DNA of 64,000 nucleotides from Streptomyces olivoverticillatus. Lineage in GTDB: Bacteria > Actinomycetota > Actinomycetes > Streptomycetales > Streptomycetaceae. Below are positions 34,402-41,995 of this stretch, piece by piece. Each line of letters opens with the position of its first letter. Position 1 is the first letter of the stretch. The translations under genes were made by a program, and so were the position numbers. The notes under the pieces are model-generated. The model had not been told where the DNA came from. It searched no databases and saw only the letters and a program-made list of their open reading frames with translations. The stretch is taken from assembly GCF_014203555.1 (NCBI RefSeq), contig NZ_JACHJH010000008.1:159774-223773 (forward strand). The letters are read 5' to 3'.

Positions 34402-35088
34402 TCATCCGTGCAGCCCGCACTCGGTCTTGGCCCGGCCCGCCCAGCGGCCGGCGCGCGCGTCCTCGCCCGCCAGGACCCTCCTGGTGCAGGGCGCGCAGCC
34501 GACGGAGGCGTAGCCGTCCGTCAGCAGCGGGTTGGTGAGCACGCCGTGCTCGGTGACGTAGGCGTCCACGTCGTCCTGGGTCCAGCGGGCGATCGGCGCC
34601 ACCTTGACCTTGCGCCGCTTGGCGTCCCAGCCGACGACCGGCGTGTGCGCCCGGGTCGGCGACTCGTCGCGCCGCAGGCCGGTCGCCCAGGCGTCGTAGC
34701 CGCGCAGCCCCTCCTCCAGCGGCGCTGCCTTGCGCAGGGCGCAGCACAGGTCGGGGTCGCGGCCGTGCAGCGCGGGCCCGTACTCGGCATCCTGCTCGGC
34801 GACCGTCTGGCGGGGTGTCAGGGTGATGACGTTGACGTCCATCACGGCGGCGACCGCGTCCCGGGTGCCGATGGTCTCGGGGAAGTGGTAGCCGGTGTCG
34901 AGGAAGACGACGTCGACGCCGGGGGCCACGCGCGAGGCGAGGTGGGCGACGACGGCGTCCTCCATCGAGGAGGTGACGCACCAGCGCGGGCCGAAGGTCT
35001 CGGCGGCCCAGCGCAGGATCTCCTGTGCCGGTGCCTCCTCCAGCTCGCGCCCGGCCCGTTCGGCGAGTTGCTCAAGCCCGTCCGTCAT
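34402..35088 (-). CDS. cysH: Adenylyl-sulfate (APS) reductase, assimilatory
   Basis: A 228-residue reductase. The PP-loop region is VTSSMEDAVVAHLA; VVFLDTGYHFPET and TGLRRDESPTRA bind the nucleotide. Two cysteine pairs, in DLCCALRK and VGCAPCTR, are the [4Fe-4S] ligands that mark APS-using rather than PAPS-only enzymes. The catalytic Cys is in the C-terminal ECGLHG. It overlaps the small zinc-ribbon gene by 17 bases at its start. Product sulfite goes to the sulfite reductase encoded upstream. Confidence 0.94.
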   Translation of the reverse strand: MTDGLEQLAERAGRELEEAPAQEILRWAAETFGPRWCVTSSMEDAVVAHLASRVAPGVDVVFLDTGYHFPETIGTRDAVAAVMDVNVITLTPRQTVAEQDAEYGPALHGRDPDLCCALRKAAPLEEGLRGYDAWATGLRRDESPTRAHTPVVGWDAKRRKVKVAPIARWTQDDVDAYVTEHGVLTNPLLTDGYASVGCAPCTRRVLAGEDARAGRWAGRAKTECGLHG

Positions 35089-35251
35089 CGGCCGCTCCCT
35101 TCACCAGGCCCCGGGTCAGCAGCCCGAGGAACGACAGCCGGAAAGCCCGGTTGCAGGCGCCGCACTCCCAGACGCCGTGCCCCTGCTCGCCGGGCCGCAG
35201 GTCTTCGTCGCCGCAGTACGGGCAGTGGAACGGAGCCGCTCGCTCGCTCAT
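35072..35251 (-). CDS. Small zinc-ribbon protein between sulfite reductase and cysH
   Basis: A 59-residue protein with two CxxC pairs: HCPYCGDED (Cys10/Cys13) and WECGACNRAF (Cys30/Cys33), which make a zinc ribbon. A short hydrophobic C-terminal helix, LSFLGLLTRGL, follows. Its ATG overlaps the sulfite-reductase stop (ATGA) and its end overlaps the cysH start by 17 bases, so it is translated as part of the operon. Conserved placement between sir and cysH in Streptomyces suggests a role in the sulfite-reduction step, such as metal or redox help, but there is no proven function. Too short for ordinary gene finders. Confidence 0.85.
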   Translation of the reverse strand: MSERAAPFHCPYCGDEDLRPGEQGHGVWECGACNRAFRLSFLGLLTRGLVKGAADDGRA

Positions 35252-36945
35252 GAGAGGTCGTCCTCACTGGCGCGCGCCACCCACTGCGCGAAGCGCTCGC
35301 CGTCGTTGCGTTCCTTGGCGAAGCGGCGCAGCACCCGCTCCACGTAGTCGGGCAGTTCCTCGGAAGTGACCTTCAGGCCGCGCACCTTGCGGCCGAAACC
35401 GGCCTCCAGGCCCAGCGCGCCGCCCAAGTGCACCTGGAAGCCCTCGACCTGGCGGCCCTCGTCGTCCAGGACCAGCTGGCCCTTGAGACCGATGTCCGCC
35501 ACCTGGATGCGGGCGCAGGCGTTGGGGCAGCCGTTGACGTTGATGGTGAGCGGCTCGTCGAAGTCCGGCAGTCTGCGCTCCAGTTCGTCGATGAGCGCCG
35601 CGCCGCGCGCCTTGGTCTCGACGATCGCCAGCTTGCAGAACTCGATGCCCGTGCAGGCCATCGTGCCGCGCCGGAAGGGGGAGGGCGCGACCCGCAGGTC
35701 CAGCGCCTCCAGCCCCGCCACCAGCGACTGCACCTGCGCCTCGGGCACGTCCAGCACGATCATCTTCTGCTCGGCGGTGGTGCGGACGCGGCCCGAGCCG
35801 TGCTCCTCCGCCAACGCGGCGATCTTCGTCAGGGTGGCGCCGTCGACCCGGCCGACGCGCGGGGCGAAGCCCACGTAGAAACGGCCGTCCTTCTGCCGGT
35901 GCACGCCCACGTGGTCGCGCCACTGCGCGACGGGCTGCTCGGGGGCCGGGCCGTCGACGAGGGCGCGCCCCAGGTACTCCTCCTCCAGCACCCGGCGGAA
36001 CTCGCGGGCGCCCCAGTCGGCCACGAGGAACTTCAGCCGGGCGCGGTTGCGCAGCCGCCGGTAGCCGTAGTCGCGGAAGATGCCGATGACGCCGCCGAAG
36101 ACGTCGGCGACCTCCTCCAGCGGCACCCAGGCGCCCAGCCGCACGCCGAGCTTCGGATTGGTGGACAGCCCGCCGCCCACCCACAGGTCGAACCCGGGGC
36201 CGTGCTCGGGGTGTTCGACGCCCACGAAGGCGACGTCGTTGATCTCGTGCGCCACGTCCAGCAGGGGTGATCCGGAGACGGCCGACTTGAACTTGCGGGG
36301 GAGGTTGGAGAAGTCCCGGTCGCCGATGAAGCGGCGGTGGATCTCCTCGATGGCCGGGGTGCCGTCGATGATCTCGTCCTCGGCGATCCCGGCGACCGGC
36401 GAGCCCAGGATCACCCGGGGCGTGTCGCCGCAGGCCTCGGTGGTGGACAGGCCCACCGCCTCCAGCCGGCGCCAGATCTCCGGCACGTCCTCGATCCGTA
36501 TCCAGTGGAACTGGATGTTCTGCCGGTCGGTGATGTCCGCGGTGCCGCGCGCGAACTCCTCGGACACCTCCCCGATGACGCGCAGCTGGCACGTGGTCAG
36601 CCGGCCGCCGTCGATGCGCACCCGCAGCATGAAGAACTCGTCGTCCAGCTCCTCCGGGGCCAGGACCGCGGTCCTGCCGCCATCGATGCCGGGCTTGCGC
36701 TGGGTGTACAGGCCCCACCAGCGCATCCGCCCCCGCAGATCGCCGGGGTCGATGGAGTCGAAACCGGCCTTGGAGTAGATCGTCTCAATGCGTGTCCGCA
36801 CATTGAGACCGTCGTCGTCCTTCTTGGCCTGTTCGTTGGCGTTCAGCGGGGTGAAGTGGCCGACCGCCCACTGGCCCTCGCCGCGGTGGCGGCCGGTTTT
36901 GCGCCGAGGGGCATCGGTGGCTGGGGTCGGTGGGGTGGCAGCCAT
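35248..36945 (-). CDS. sir: Ferredoxin-dependent sulfite reductase (siroheme, SirA/NirA type)
   Basis: A 565-residue cytoplasmic enzyme that reduces sulfite to sulfide with six electrons. The two ferredoxin-like half domains precede siroheme/[4Fe-4S] domains. Cluster ligands are in TMACTGIEFCKLA (near residue 433-439) and NGCPNACAR (near 474-478). Tyr in GLYTQRKPG and Cys in EACGDTP match the Tyr-Cys pair seen in actinobacterial sulfite reductases, which supports sulfite over nitrite as substrate. The operon context with cysHCDN agrees. It is the first large gene of the sulfur operon, 186 bases after the leader peptide. Confidence 0.93.
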   Translation of the reverse strand: MAATPPTPATDAPRRKTGRHRGEGQWAVGHFTPLNANEQAKKDDDGLNVRTRIETIYSKAGFDSIDPGDLRGRMRWWGLYTQRKPGIDGGRTAVLAPEELDDEFFMLRVRIDGGRLTTCQLRVIGEVSEEFARGTADITDRQNIQFHWIRIEDVPEIWRRLEAVGLSTTEACGDTPRVILGSPVAGIAEDEIIDGTPAIEEIHRRFIGDRDFSNLPRKFKSAVSGSPLLDVAHEINDVAFVGVEHPEHGPGFDLWVGGGLSTNPKLGVRLGAWVPLEEVADVFGGVIGIFRDYGYRRLRNRARLKFLVADWGAREFRRVLEEEYLGRALVDGPAPEQPVAQWRDHVGVHRQKDGRFYVGFAPRVGRVDGATLTKIAALAEEHGSGRVRTTAEQKMIVLDVPEAQVQSLVAGLEALDLRVAPSPFRRGTMACTGIEFCKLAIVETKARGAALIDELERRLPDFDEPLTINVNGCPNACARIQVADIGLKGQLVLDDEGRQVEGFQVHLGGALGLEAGFGRKVRGLKVTSEELPDYVERVLRRFAKERNDGERFAQWVARASEDDLS

Positions 36946-37131
36946 GGCTGTGGTGTCCTTCTGGGGGCGGTGACCTGCGCGTACGCCGGAGGGACGGCTG
37001 CGCGGACAGAAGTGGCGCGGCCGGGAGTGCCGGGGAGCGGGTGGCGTGAAGAGGCTCGCCCGTCCGCGGCGGCGGGGACGGCGAGGGGAAACGCGAAGAG
37101 CGGTCGTGCTGGACGGTCCGTGCCGGGACGG
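36946..37131 (-). promoter_or_regulatory. mRNA leader between sulfur leader peptide and sulfite reductase
   Basis: These 186 bases hold no further gene. They separate the short leader peptide from sir and could hold alternative hairpins for attenuation, but the sequence is GC-rich and I could not single out one structure by eye. Confidence 0.4.
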
Positions 37132-37215
37132 TCAGCCCGCGGGACAGATGGCGCTGGACATGCGGCAGAGATCGACGTGACGCCGACTCACCAAGAGGGT
37201 TCCAGCTCGAGACAT
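37132..37215 (-). CDS. Sulfur-operon leader peptide (27 aa)
   Basis: A 27-residue ORF starting MSRAGTLLV and containing the diagnostic string SRRHVDLCRMSSAIC, then PAG and stop. This short peptide is known as a conserved putative leader in front of sulfur-assimilation genes of Streptomyces. It contains two cysteine codons, and a run of regulatory arginines (CGG CGT) precedes. It lies upstream of sir with 186 bases between. The likely role is translation-dependent sensing of cysteine (or sulfur) supply that decides expression of the downstream operon. Far too short for routine calling. Confidence 0.85.
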   Translation of the reverse strand: MSRAGTLLVSRRHVDLCRMSSAICPAG

Positions 37216-37269
37216 GACGGAAGCGTGGCACGGCGGTCTCCGGCCAGTCCACCATTGTCCGAATGGCGG

Positions 37270-37302
37270 ACCCCTCCGTCTCGCAGAGCGGGACGGAGGG
37301 GT
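37270..37302 (-). terminator. Terminator of the GNAT gene
   Basis: ACCCCTCCGTCTCGC (37270-37284) pairs with GCGGGACGGAGGGGT (37288-37302), 15 base pairs with one G-U, loop AGA. It lies 34 bases after the acetyltransferase stop and insulates the sulfur leader from it. Confidence 0.85.
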
Positions 37303-37336
37303 GTGTGCGGCGGGCGCTTCGCCTGTCGGATGCGCC

Positions 37337-37975
37337 CTAGGCTCCGGCGCCCGGACGGGCGCCGGGCCAGGGGCCCTGCGCCGGGGTGTCCGGCTCCTCC
37401 TCGGTCTTGACGTCGAAGATCTTGAAACCCCGCCGCTCGTAGTTGCCGAGCGCGTGCGGCCCGTCCTTGCTGCAGGTGTGCACCCATACCCGCTTCGTCT
37501 GCTCCCGCTCCGGCCACCGCTCGGCCAGGTCCCAGGCCCGGGCGGTGCCGAACGACAGCAGGAAGCCGCCGATGCGGCGGCCCCGGAAGGCCTCCAGCAG
37601 CCCGAAGTAGGCGATTTCGACCGCCCCTTCGGGCTGCGGGTCCAGCTCGATGTACCCGGCCGGCGTGCCCTGCTCGTATGCCACCCAGGTCTCGACGCCC
37701 GGCCGGCCGAGAAACGCCTGCCACTGCGCGTACGGCCACGGCAGCCGGTCCGTCCACGACAGATCGCCGCCCACGGCCGTGTAGAGGAAGCGGCTGAACT
37801 CGGGGCAGGGCACCTCGGCCCGCTCGATCCGGATGCCGGACAAGGCGTCCGGCTCGTGGGCAGGGCGGAGATCCGCCGGGGAGGTCTGCTCCAGCGACCA
37901 GGTGGTCACCGCCGTCGTGGCCGCCGGCTTCGCATGGTCGTGCCTGTCGTGCCTGTCATCCATGCCGACACCCAA
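37337..37975 (-). CDS. GNAT-family N-acetyltransferase
   Basis: A 212-residue protein. The GNAT fold is recognised from ETWVAYEQGTPAGYIELD, the acetyl-CoA loop FRGRRIGGFLLSFG, and NYERRGFKIF near the end. The N-terminus is His/Asp-rich (DDRHDRHDHAK) and the C-terminus Pro/Gly-rich, both probably disordered. Start may be the ATG at 37963 instead. It is 15 bases downstream of the GAF regulator stop on the same strand, hence probably coexpressed with that regulator. The substrate is unknown. Confidence 0.85.
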   Translation of the reverse strand: MGVGMDDRHDRHDHAKPAATTAVTTWSLEQTSPADLRPAHEPDALSGIRIERAEVPCPEFSRFLYTAVGGDLSWTDRLPWPYAQWQAFLGRPGVETWVAYEQGTPAGYIELDPQPEGAVEIAYFGLLEAFRGRRIGGFLLSFGTARAWDLAERWPEREQTKRVWVHTCSKDGPHALGNYERRGFKIFDVKTEEEPDTPAQGPWPGARPGAGA

Positions 37976-37989
37976 CCACGGGCCGCCGG

Positions 37990-39243
37990 CTACAACCCCG
38001 CCTGCCCCCTGCGCGCGGCCAGCACCGCCGGGGCCGTCGAGCCGTGCAGCAGGTCCTCGATCCGCCGCGGCGCCAGCAGATGCACCTCCAGCCCGTCGGC
38101 GAACCGGTACGGGCGATGACCGAGCACCCCCGCCAATATCCGCCGCATCCTGGACATTTCAGCCCGCACCGTCACCGTGCGCGAAGCATCGCCGAAGAGA
38201 TCCGCCGCCAGCTCCGCGGCCGTCCGCCCCGCCGGATGCCGGGCCAGCACGTACAGCAGCTCGGCGTGGCGCGGACTGAGCTCGTGCGACCACTGGCCCG
38301 CCTCGCCGAAGACCGTCACCGTCCACTCCCGCGGGCGGCTCAGGTCCAGCACCAGGCGGCCCGGCGGGGCCTGTTCGCCGCCGTCCTCGATCCGTACGAG
38401 CCAGCCGTCCGGCAGCGGCTCCAGCGAGCACGGCCCCAGCGACGGCAGCCACGCCCGGCCCGGCTGCACCGCCCGGGGCAGCACCACCCGGCCCACCGGG
38501 GCCATGCCCGTCACCGCCGCCGTCCAGCCGTCGCGGTCCACCGCCAGCGCCCGGCCGCCGATCCGCGCCAGCATCGGTGCCGCCACCGAGCGCAGCCGGT
38601 CCACCGACTCCCAGTGCCGCGCGCGCAGCTCCCCCTCGGCCACCTTGGAGACGGCCGTCACCAGGGCCAGCGTCGCCGGGTTGAAGGCGGGCGCGGGGCC
38701 GCTGACGTTGAGCACCCCCAGCAGCCGCCCGTCGCGCGGATCGTGCAGCGGGGCCGCCGCACACGTCCACGCGTGATGGGTGCGCACGAAGTGCTCGGCG
38801 GAGTGCACCTGCACCGGGCGCCGCTCCACCAGCGCCAGCCCGATGCCGTTCGTCCCCACCAGGTCCTCCGTCCAGGAGGCGCCCACCTCGAACCCCAGCC
38901 GGTCCGCGCTCTTGCGCACCCCCGGGCTGCCCTCGCGCCACAGCAGCCGGCCCTCCGCGTCCGTCACCACGATCAGATGCCGCACCGCGTCGGCCACCGT
39001 GCCCAGCTGCTCCCGCAGCTGCGGCAGCACCGCCCCCAGCGGAGAGGTGTGCCTGCGGTGCTCCAGCTCCTCCGCCGACATCAGCGGCACGGCGCCGCCG
39101 CCGTCCGGATCCACCCCGTTGCGCCGCGCCCGGTGCCACGACTCCCCGATCACCGGGCGGGGCTGCACGGGGGGCCGCGAGCCGGACAGGGCCGCCTCGT
39201 GCACGGCAGGCAGCAGCCCCGCCTCGATTGGTATGCGGTTCAC
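37990..39243 (-). CDS. GAF-domain transcriptional regulator with C-terminal winged helix
   Basis: A 417-residue regulator. Residues 25-60 match the N-terminal part of AcoR-type activators (ESWHRARRNGVDP). A GAF domain spans about 75-210 (LIVVTDAEGRLLWREG to LLGVLNVSG), with the phrase ASWTEDLVGTNGIG common to AcoR-like proteins. The C-terminal region (about 305-385) is an OmpR-like winged helix, LSPRHAELLYVLARHP with ELAADLFGDASRTVTVRAEMSRMRR. The sigma-54 AAA domain of true AcoR is missing, as usual in actinobacteria. Relatives control aldehyde or alcohol metabolism. Repeats of GTTGCA upstream may be its own binding sites. Confidence 0.85.
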   Translation of the reverse strand: MNRIPIEAGLLPAVHEAALSGSRPPVQPRPVIGESWHRARRNGVDPDGGGAVPLMSAEELEHRRHTSPLGAVLPQLREQLGTVADAVRHLIVVTDAEGRLLWREGSPGVRKSADRLGFEVGASWTEDLVGTNGIGLALVERRPVQVHSAEHFVRTHHAWTCAAAPLHDPRDGRLLGVLNVSGPAPAFNPATLALVTAVSKVAEGELRARHWESVDRLRSVAAPMLARIGGRALAVDRDGWTAAVTGMAPVGRVVLPRAVQPGRAWLPSLGPCSLEPLPDGWLVRIEDGGEQAPPGRLVLDLSRPREWTVTVFGEAGQWSHELSPRHAELLYVLARHPAGRTAAELAADLFGDASRTVTVRAEMSRMRRILAGVLGHRPYRFADGLEVHLLAPRRIEDLLHGSTAPAVLAARRGQAGL

Positions 39244-39292
39244 GCTGCAATGGTGCCCGCGGGGGCCGCCCCGCGCCGGGGCATCCGGAATA

Positions 39293-39309
39293 TTGCAACG
39301 CGATGCAAC
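39293..39309. promoter_or_regulatory. GTTGCA repeats upstream of the GAF regulator
   Basis: On the minus strand GTTGCA occurs twice at 10-base spacing (one helical turn), read as GTTGCATCGC then GTTGCAATATT. Equivalent on plus: TTGCA-6-TGCAA. It is about 50 bases upstream of the regulator start and is a candidate autoregulatory site. Confidence 0.45.
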
Positions 39310-39354
39310 CTTTGCGAACGCCCCCGCCCCGGGCGGAAGGTGACGGTGAGCGGT

Positions 39355-39392
39355 CGGAGGGTGGTGCCGAGTCGGCGCAGCACCACCCTCCG
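39355..39392. other. Perfect 13-bp hairpin in a divergent region (orphan terminator?)
   Basis: CGGAGGGTGGTGC (39355-39367) pairs with GCACCACCCTCCG (39380-39392), loop of 12 bases with an inner GCCGA/TCGGC dyad. Both flanking genes start, rather than end, on either side, so it is not an ordinary gene terminator. It might end a small RNA or lie in a leader. Confidence 0.5.
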
Positions 39393-39466
39393 CCGGGCCT
39401 CCTCGGGGCCGGACCCGCAGGATCTGCAGGATGAACCGACCCGCTCGCGGCGGATACGGTTAGTAC

Positions 39467-40654
39467 GTGCAGGCAGCAAAAGAACATTCGGGCCGGCGGA
39501 CCGGCCGGCTCCACAGGGCCCGCGCCCTGTACCGCAATGTCTCCAAACGCAGGATGGCATGGCTGCTCCTGAAGGACACGGTCAACTCCTGCATCGAGTA
39601 CCGCGTCACGGGGCTCGCCGCGGAGGCCGCGTTCTTCACCCTCTTGTCGCTGCCGCCCCTGCTGATGGGCCTGCTCGGACTGCTGCGCTACCTCGACGGC
39701 TGGACCGGCACGGACACGATCGGCAGCATCCAGCACGGCATCAACACCGTCTCCGCGGCCGTCCTGTCGGACAAGGGCACCAAGGAGATCGCCGAGCCGC
39801 TCGTCAAGGACGTCCTCAGGCTCGACCGCCCGGACATCATCTCGATCGGCTTCGCCATCGCCCTGTGGTCCGGCTCCCGGGCCGTCAACGTCTTCGTCGA
39901 ATCCATCACCATCATGTACGGGCTGGAGGGCAAGCGCGGCATCGTCCGCACCCGCCTGCTGGCCTTCCTCCTCTACATCGCCGCCCTCGTCGTCGGGGCC
40001 GTGGCCCTGCCGCTGATGGTGGCCGGGCCGGAGACGGTGGTCGAAGTCCTGCCGTGGAGCGGCGACGTGGTGCGCTTCCTGTACTGGCCGGTGGTGCTGG
40101 TGCTCTCCGTCGCCTTCCTCACCACGCTCTACCACGTGTCCGTACCGGTGCGTTCACCCTGGGCCGAGGACATCCCGGGGGCCTTCGTCGCCCTGACCAT
40201 GTGGGTGCTGGGCAGCTTCCTGCTGCGCATCTACCTGGTCCACACCGTTGAGGGCGTCACCATCTACAGCTCCCTCGCCGCGCCCGTCGCCGTGCTGCTG
40301 TGGATCGGCGTCTCCGCCTTCGCAGTGCTCGTCGGCGCCGCCGTGAACGCCGCGATGGACCGCGTCTGGCCCTCCGTCACCACGGCCGCCGCCCGCGCCG
40401 AGGTCGACCGGCAGCGCGAGGCGGCCGCGGCGCAGGCCGCGGCCGAACGGGCCGCGCTGGCGCTCGTGCACGAGCTGGACGACGACCCGTACGAGCTGCC
40501 CGAGGACGACGGCGTCAGCGGCCAGGACCGGGAGCCGCCCTCGGAGTTCCCCGAACGCTGGGCCCAGTTCCTCCCGCCGGAGGATGTCCGCTCCCGGCTG
40601 CACAAGCCCGAACAACAAGGCCCTAAACACGCCAAACCGCACCGGCGGGACTGA
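39467..40654 (+). CDS. YihY/BrkB-family inner-membrane protein
   Basis: A 395-residue membrane protein. The family signature is GLAAEAAFFTLLSLPPLLMGLLGLL near residue 50-75; about six transmembrane helices follow, with the typical ALWSGSRAVNVFVESI. A charged, Ala-rich cytoplasmic tail of about 90 residues ends the protein. Once called ribonuclease BN, the family is now regarded as a membrane protein of uncertain transport role. GTG at 39467 has no ribosome site; TACGGT (39455-39460) is a fitting -10 box six bases before it, so the transcript is probably leaderless. Confidence 0.85.
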   Translation: MQAAKEHSGRRTGRLHRARALYRNVSKRRMAWLLLKDTVNSCIEYRVTGLAAEAAFFTLLSLPPLLMGLLGLLRYLDGWTGTDTIGSIQHGINTVSAAVLSDKGTKEIAEPLVKDVLRLDRPDIISIGFAIALWSGSRAVNVFVESITIMYGLEGKRGIVRTRLLAFLLYIAALVVGAVALPLMVAGPETVVEVLPWSGDVVRFLYWPVVLVLSVAFLTTLYHVSVPVRSPWAEDIPGAFVALTMWVLGSFLLRIYLVHTVEGVTIYSSLAAPVAVLLWIGVSAFAVLVGAAVNAAMDRVWPSVTTAAARAEVDRQREAAAAQAAAERAALALVHELDDDPYELPEDDGVSGQDREPPSEFPERWAQFLPPEDVRSRLHKPEQQGPKHAKPHRRD

Positions 40655-40691
40655 CGCGGAAAACCCTTCGCGCCGCCGCGGGCCGGGCGCC

Positions 40692-40740
40692 TACGATCGG
40701 CCCGCACACACCGGAAGACCACTCAGGAGGTGAGAACGCG
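40692..40740 (+). promoter_or_regulatory. Promoter and ribosome site for the uORF/rsgA unit
   Basis: TACGAT at 40692-40697 is a good -10 box. AGGAGGTGA at 40725-40733 is a very strong ribosome site placed correctly for an ATG at 40741, not for rsgA itself. Confidence 0.6.
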
Positions 40741-40866
40741 ATGACTGTCGCCGTCCGTACTCAGCAGACGCTTCATCCCACCTCTCTCCTGAAGGATCAC
40801 AGTCTTGTCCGAGCTCAGTGCTGCGCACCCCCTCACCCCCTACGGCTGGGACTCCGGGTTCGCTGA
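40741..40866 (+). CDS. 41-aa upstream ORF overlapping rsgA
   Basis: ATG at 40741 follows AGGAGGTGA at 40725-40733, the best ribosome site in this part of the window. The ORF runs 41 codons, beginning MTVAVRTQQTLHPTSLL with QCCAPPHPLRLG later, and stops at 40866, 62 bases inside rsgA in another reading frame. The rsgA start is a TTG within this ORF with its own weaker site GAAGGA (40791-40796). The arrangement suggests that ribosomes on the uORF alter rsgA initiation. The peptide itself resembles nothing I know, so a regulatory role is more likely than a function for the product. Confidence 0.55.
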   Translation: MTVAVRTQQTLHPTSLLKDHSLVRAQCCAPPHPLRLGLRVR

Positions 40867-41905
40867 CAGCTTCGCTCCCCACGCCGCCCGGGGCCTTGCT
40901 CCGGGCCGCATCGTCCGCGTCGACCGGGGCCGCTGCGACCTCGTCGTCGAGGACCCCGACGGCGGTGTACGAACCGTCGCGGCCGACACCGCCCTCGTCA
41001 CCACCGGCGACCCGCTGAACATCATGTGCACGGGCGACTGGGCGGCCGTCGACCTGGCCACGGGCTATGTGCAGGCGCTCCTGCCGCGCCGCACCGCCTT
41101 CGTGCGGTCCACCTCCTCGAAACGCTCCGAGGGACAGATCCTCGCCGCCAACGTGGACCTCGCCGTCGTCGCCGTCTCCCTCGCCGTCGAGCTCGACCTC
41201 GGCCGGATCGAACGCTTCCTCGCCCTGGCCTGGGAGAGCGGCGCCGAGCCGCTCGTCGTGCTCACCAAGGCCGACCTGGCCGACGGCCCCGACGTGCTCG
41301 CCCACCTCCTCGCCGACACCCGGGCCGCCGCCCCCGGCGTGCAGGTGCTGGCCGTCAGCGCCGAGACGGGCGAGGACATCGACGTCCTGGCCGCCGTGCT
41401 CGCCGGCGGCACGTCCGTCCTCCTCGGACAGTCCGGCGCAGGCAAGTCCACCCTCGCCAACGTGCTGGCCGGGGCACCCCTCCAGGAGGTCCAAGCCGCG
41501 CGCGACCGCGACGGCAAGGGCCGGCACACCACGACCACCCGCAATCTGCTGGCGCTGTCCGGCGGCGGCGTCCTCATCGACACCCCGGGGCTGCGGGGCG
41601 TCGGCCTGTGGGATGCGGAGAGCGGCGTCTCCCGGACCTTCTCCGAGATCGAGGCCCTCGCGGCACGGTGCCGCTTCCACGACTGCGGCCACGACAGCGA
41701 ACCGGGCTGCGCCGTGCTCGCGGCGGTCGACGACGGCGAGCTCGCGCACCGCCGCCTCGACAGCTACCGCAAGCTGCTGCGGGAGAACGCCTACCTCGCG
41801 GCGCGCACCGACGCGCGGCTGCGGTCGGAGATGCGGCGTGACTGGAAGCAGAAGCAGACGGTGGGCCGCGAGGCGGCCGCCCGCAAGCGGGGCGGCGGAC
41901 GCTAA
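40805..41905 (+). CDS. rsgA: Small-subunit ribosome assembly GTPase RsgA
   Basis: A 366-residue circularly permuted GTPase that aids late maturation of the 30S subunit. An N-terminal OB-fold (RIVRVDRGRCDLVVEDPDG) precedes the G domain in the order G4 (TKADL), G1 (GQSGAGKSTL), G3 (DTPGLRG). The C-terminal zinc site is CRFHDCGHDSEPGC. GGHTTTT-type switch I is seen as KGRHTTTTRN. The start is a TTG supported by GAAGGA eight bases upstream. It is overlapped by a 41-codon uORF and followed by a strong terminator. Confidence 0.93.
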   Translation: MSELSAAHPLTPYGWDSGFADSFAPHAARGLAPGRIVRVDRGRCDLVVEDPDGGVRTVAADTALVTTGDPLNIMCTGDWAAVDLATGYVQALLPRRTAFVRSTSSKRSEGQILAANVDLAVVAVSLAVELDLGRIERFLALAWESGAEPLVVLTKADLADGPDVLAHLLADTRAAAPGVQVLAVSAETGEDIDVLAAVLAGGTSVLLGQSGAGKSTLANVLAGAPLQEVQAARDRDGKGRHTTTTRNLLALSGGGVLIDTPGLRGVGLWDAESGVSRTFSEIEALAARCRFHDCGHDSEPGCAVLAAVDDGELAHRRLDSYRKLLRENAYLAARTDARLRSEMRRDWKQKQTVGREAAARKRGGGR

Positions 41906-41914
41906 ACCCTTGGG

Positions 41915-41942
41915 AGCCTTGCCCGGCCGCGGCCGGGCAAGG
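41915..41942 (+). terminator. Terminator after rsgA
   Basis: GCCTTGCCCGGCC (41915-41927) pairs perfectly with GGCCGGGCAAGGC (41930-41942). It begins 10 bases after the rsgA stop. Confidence 0.85.
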
Positions 41943-41995
41943 CCCATGTCCGATTTCCGCCAGTGCCTGCCCCCTCCGTCCCGCAGACTGGACAC

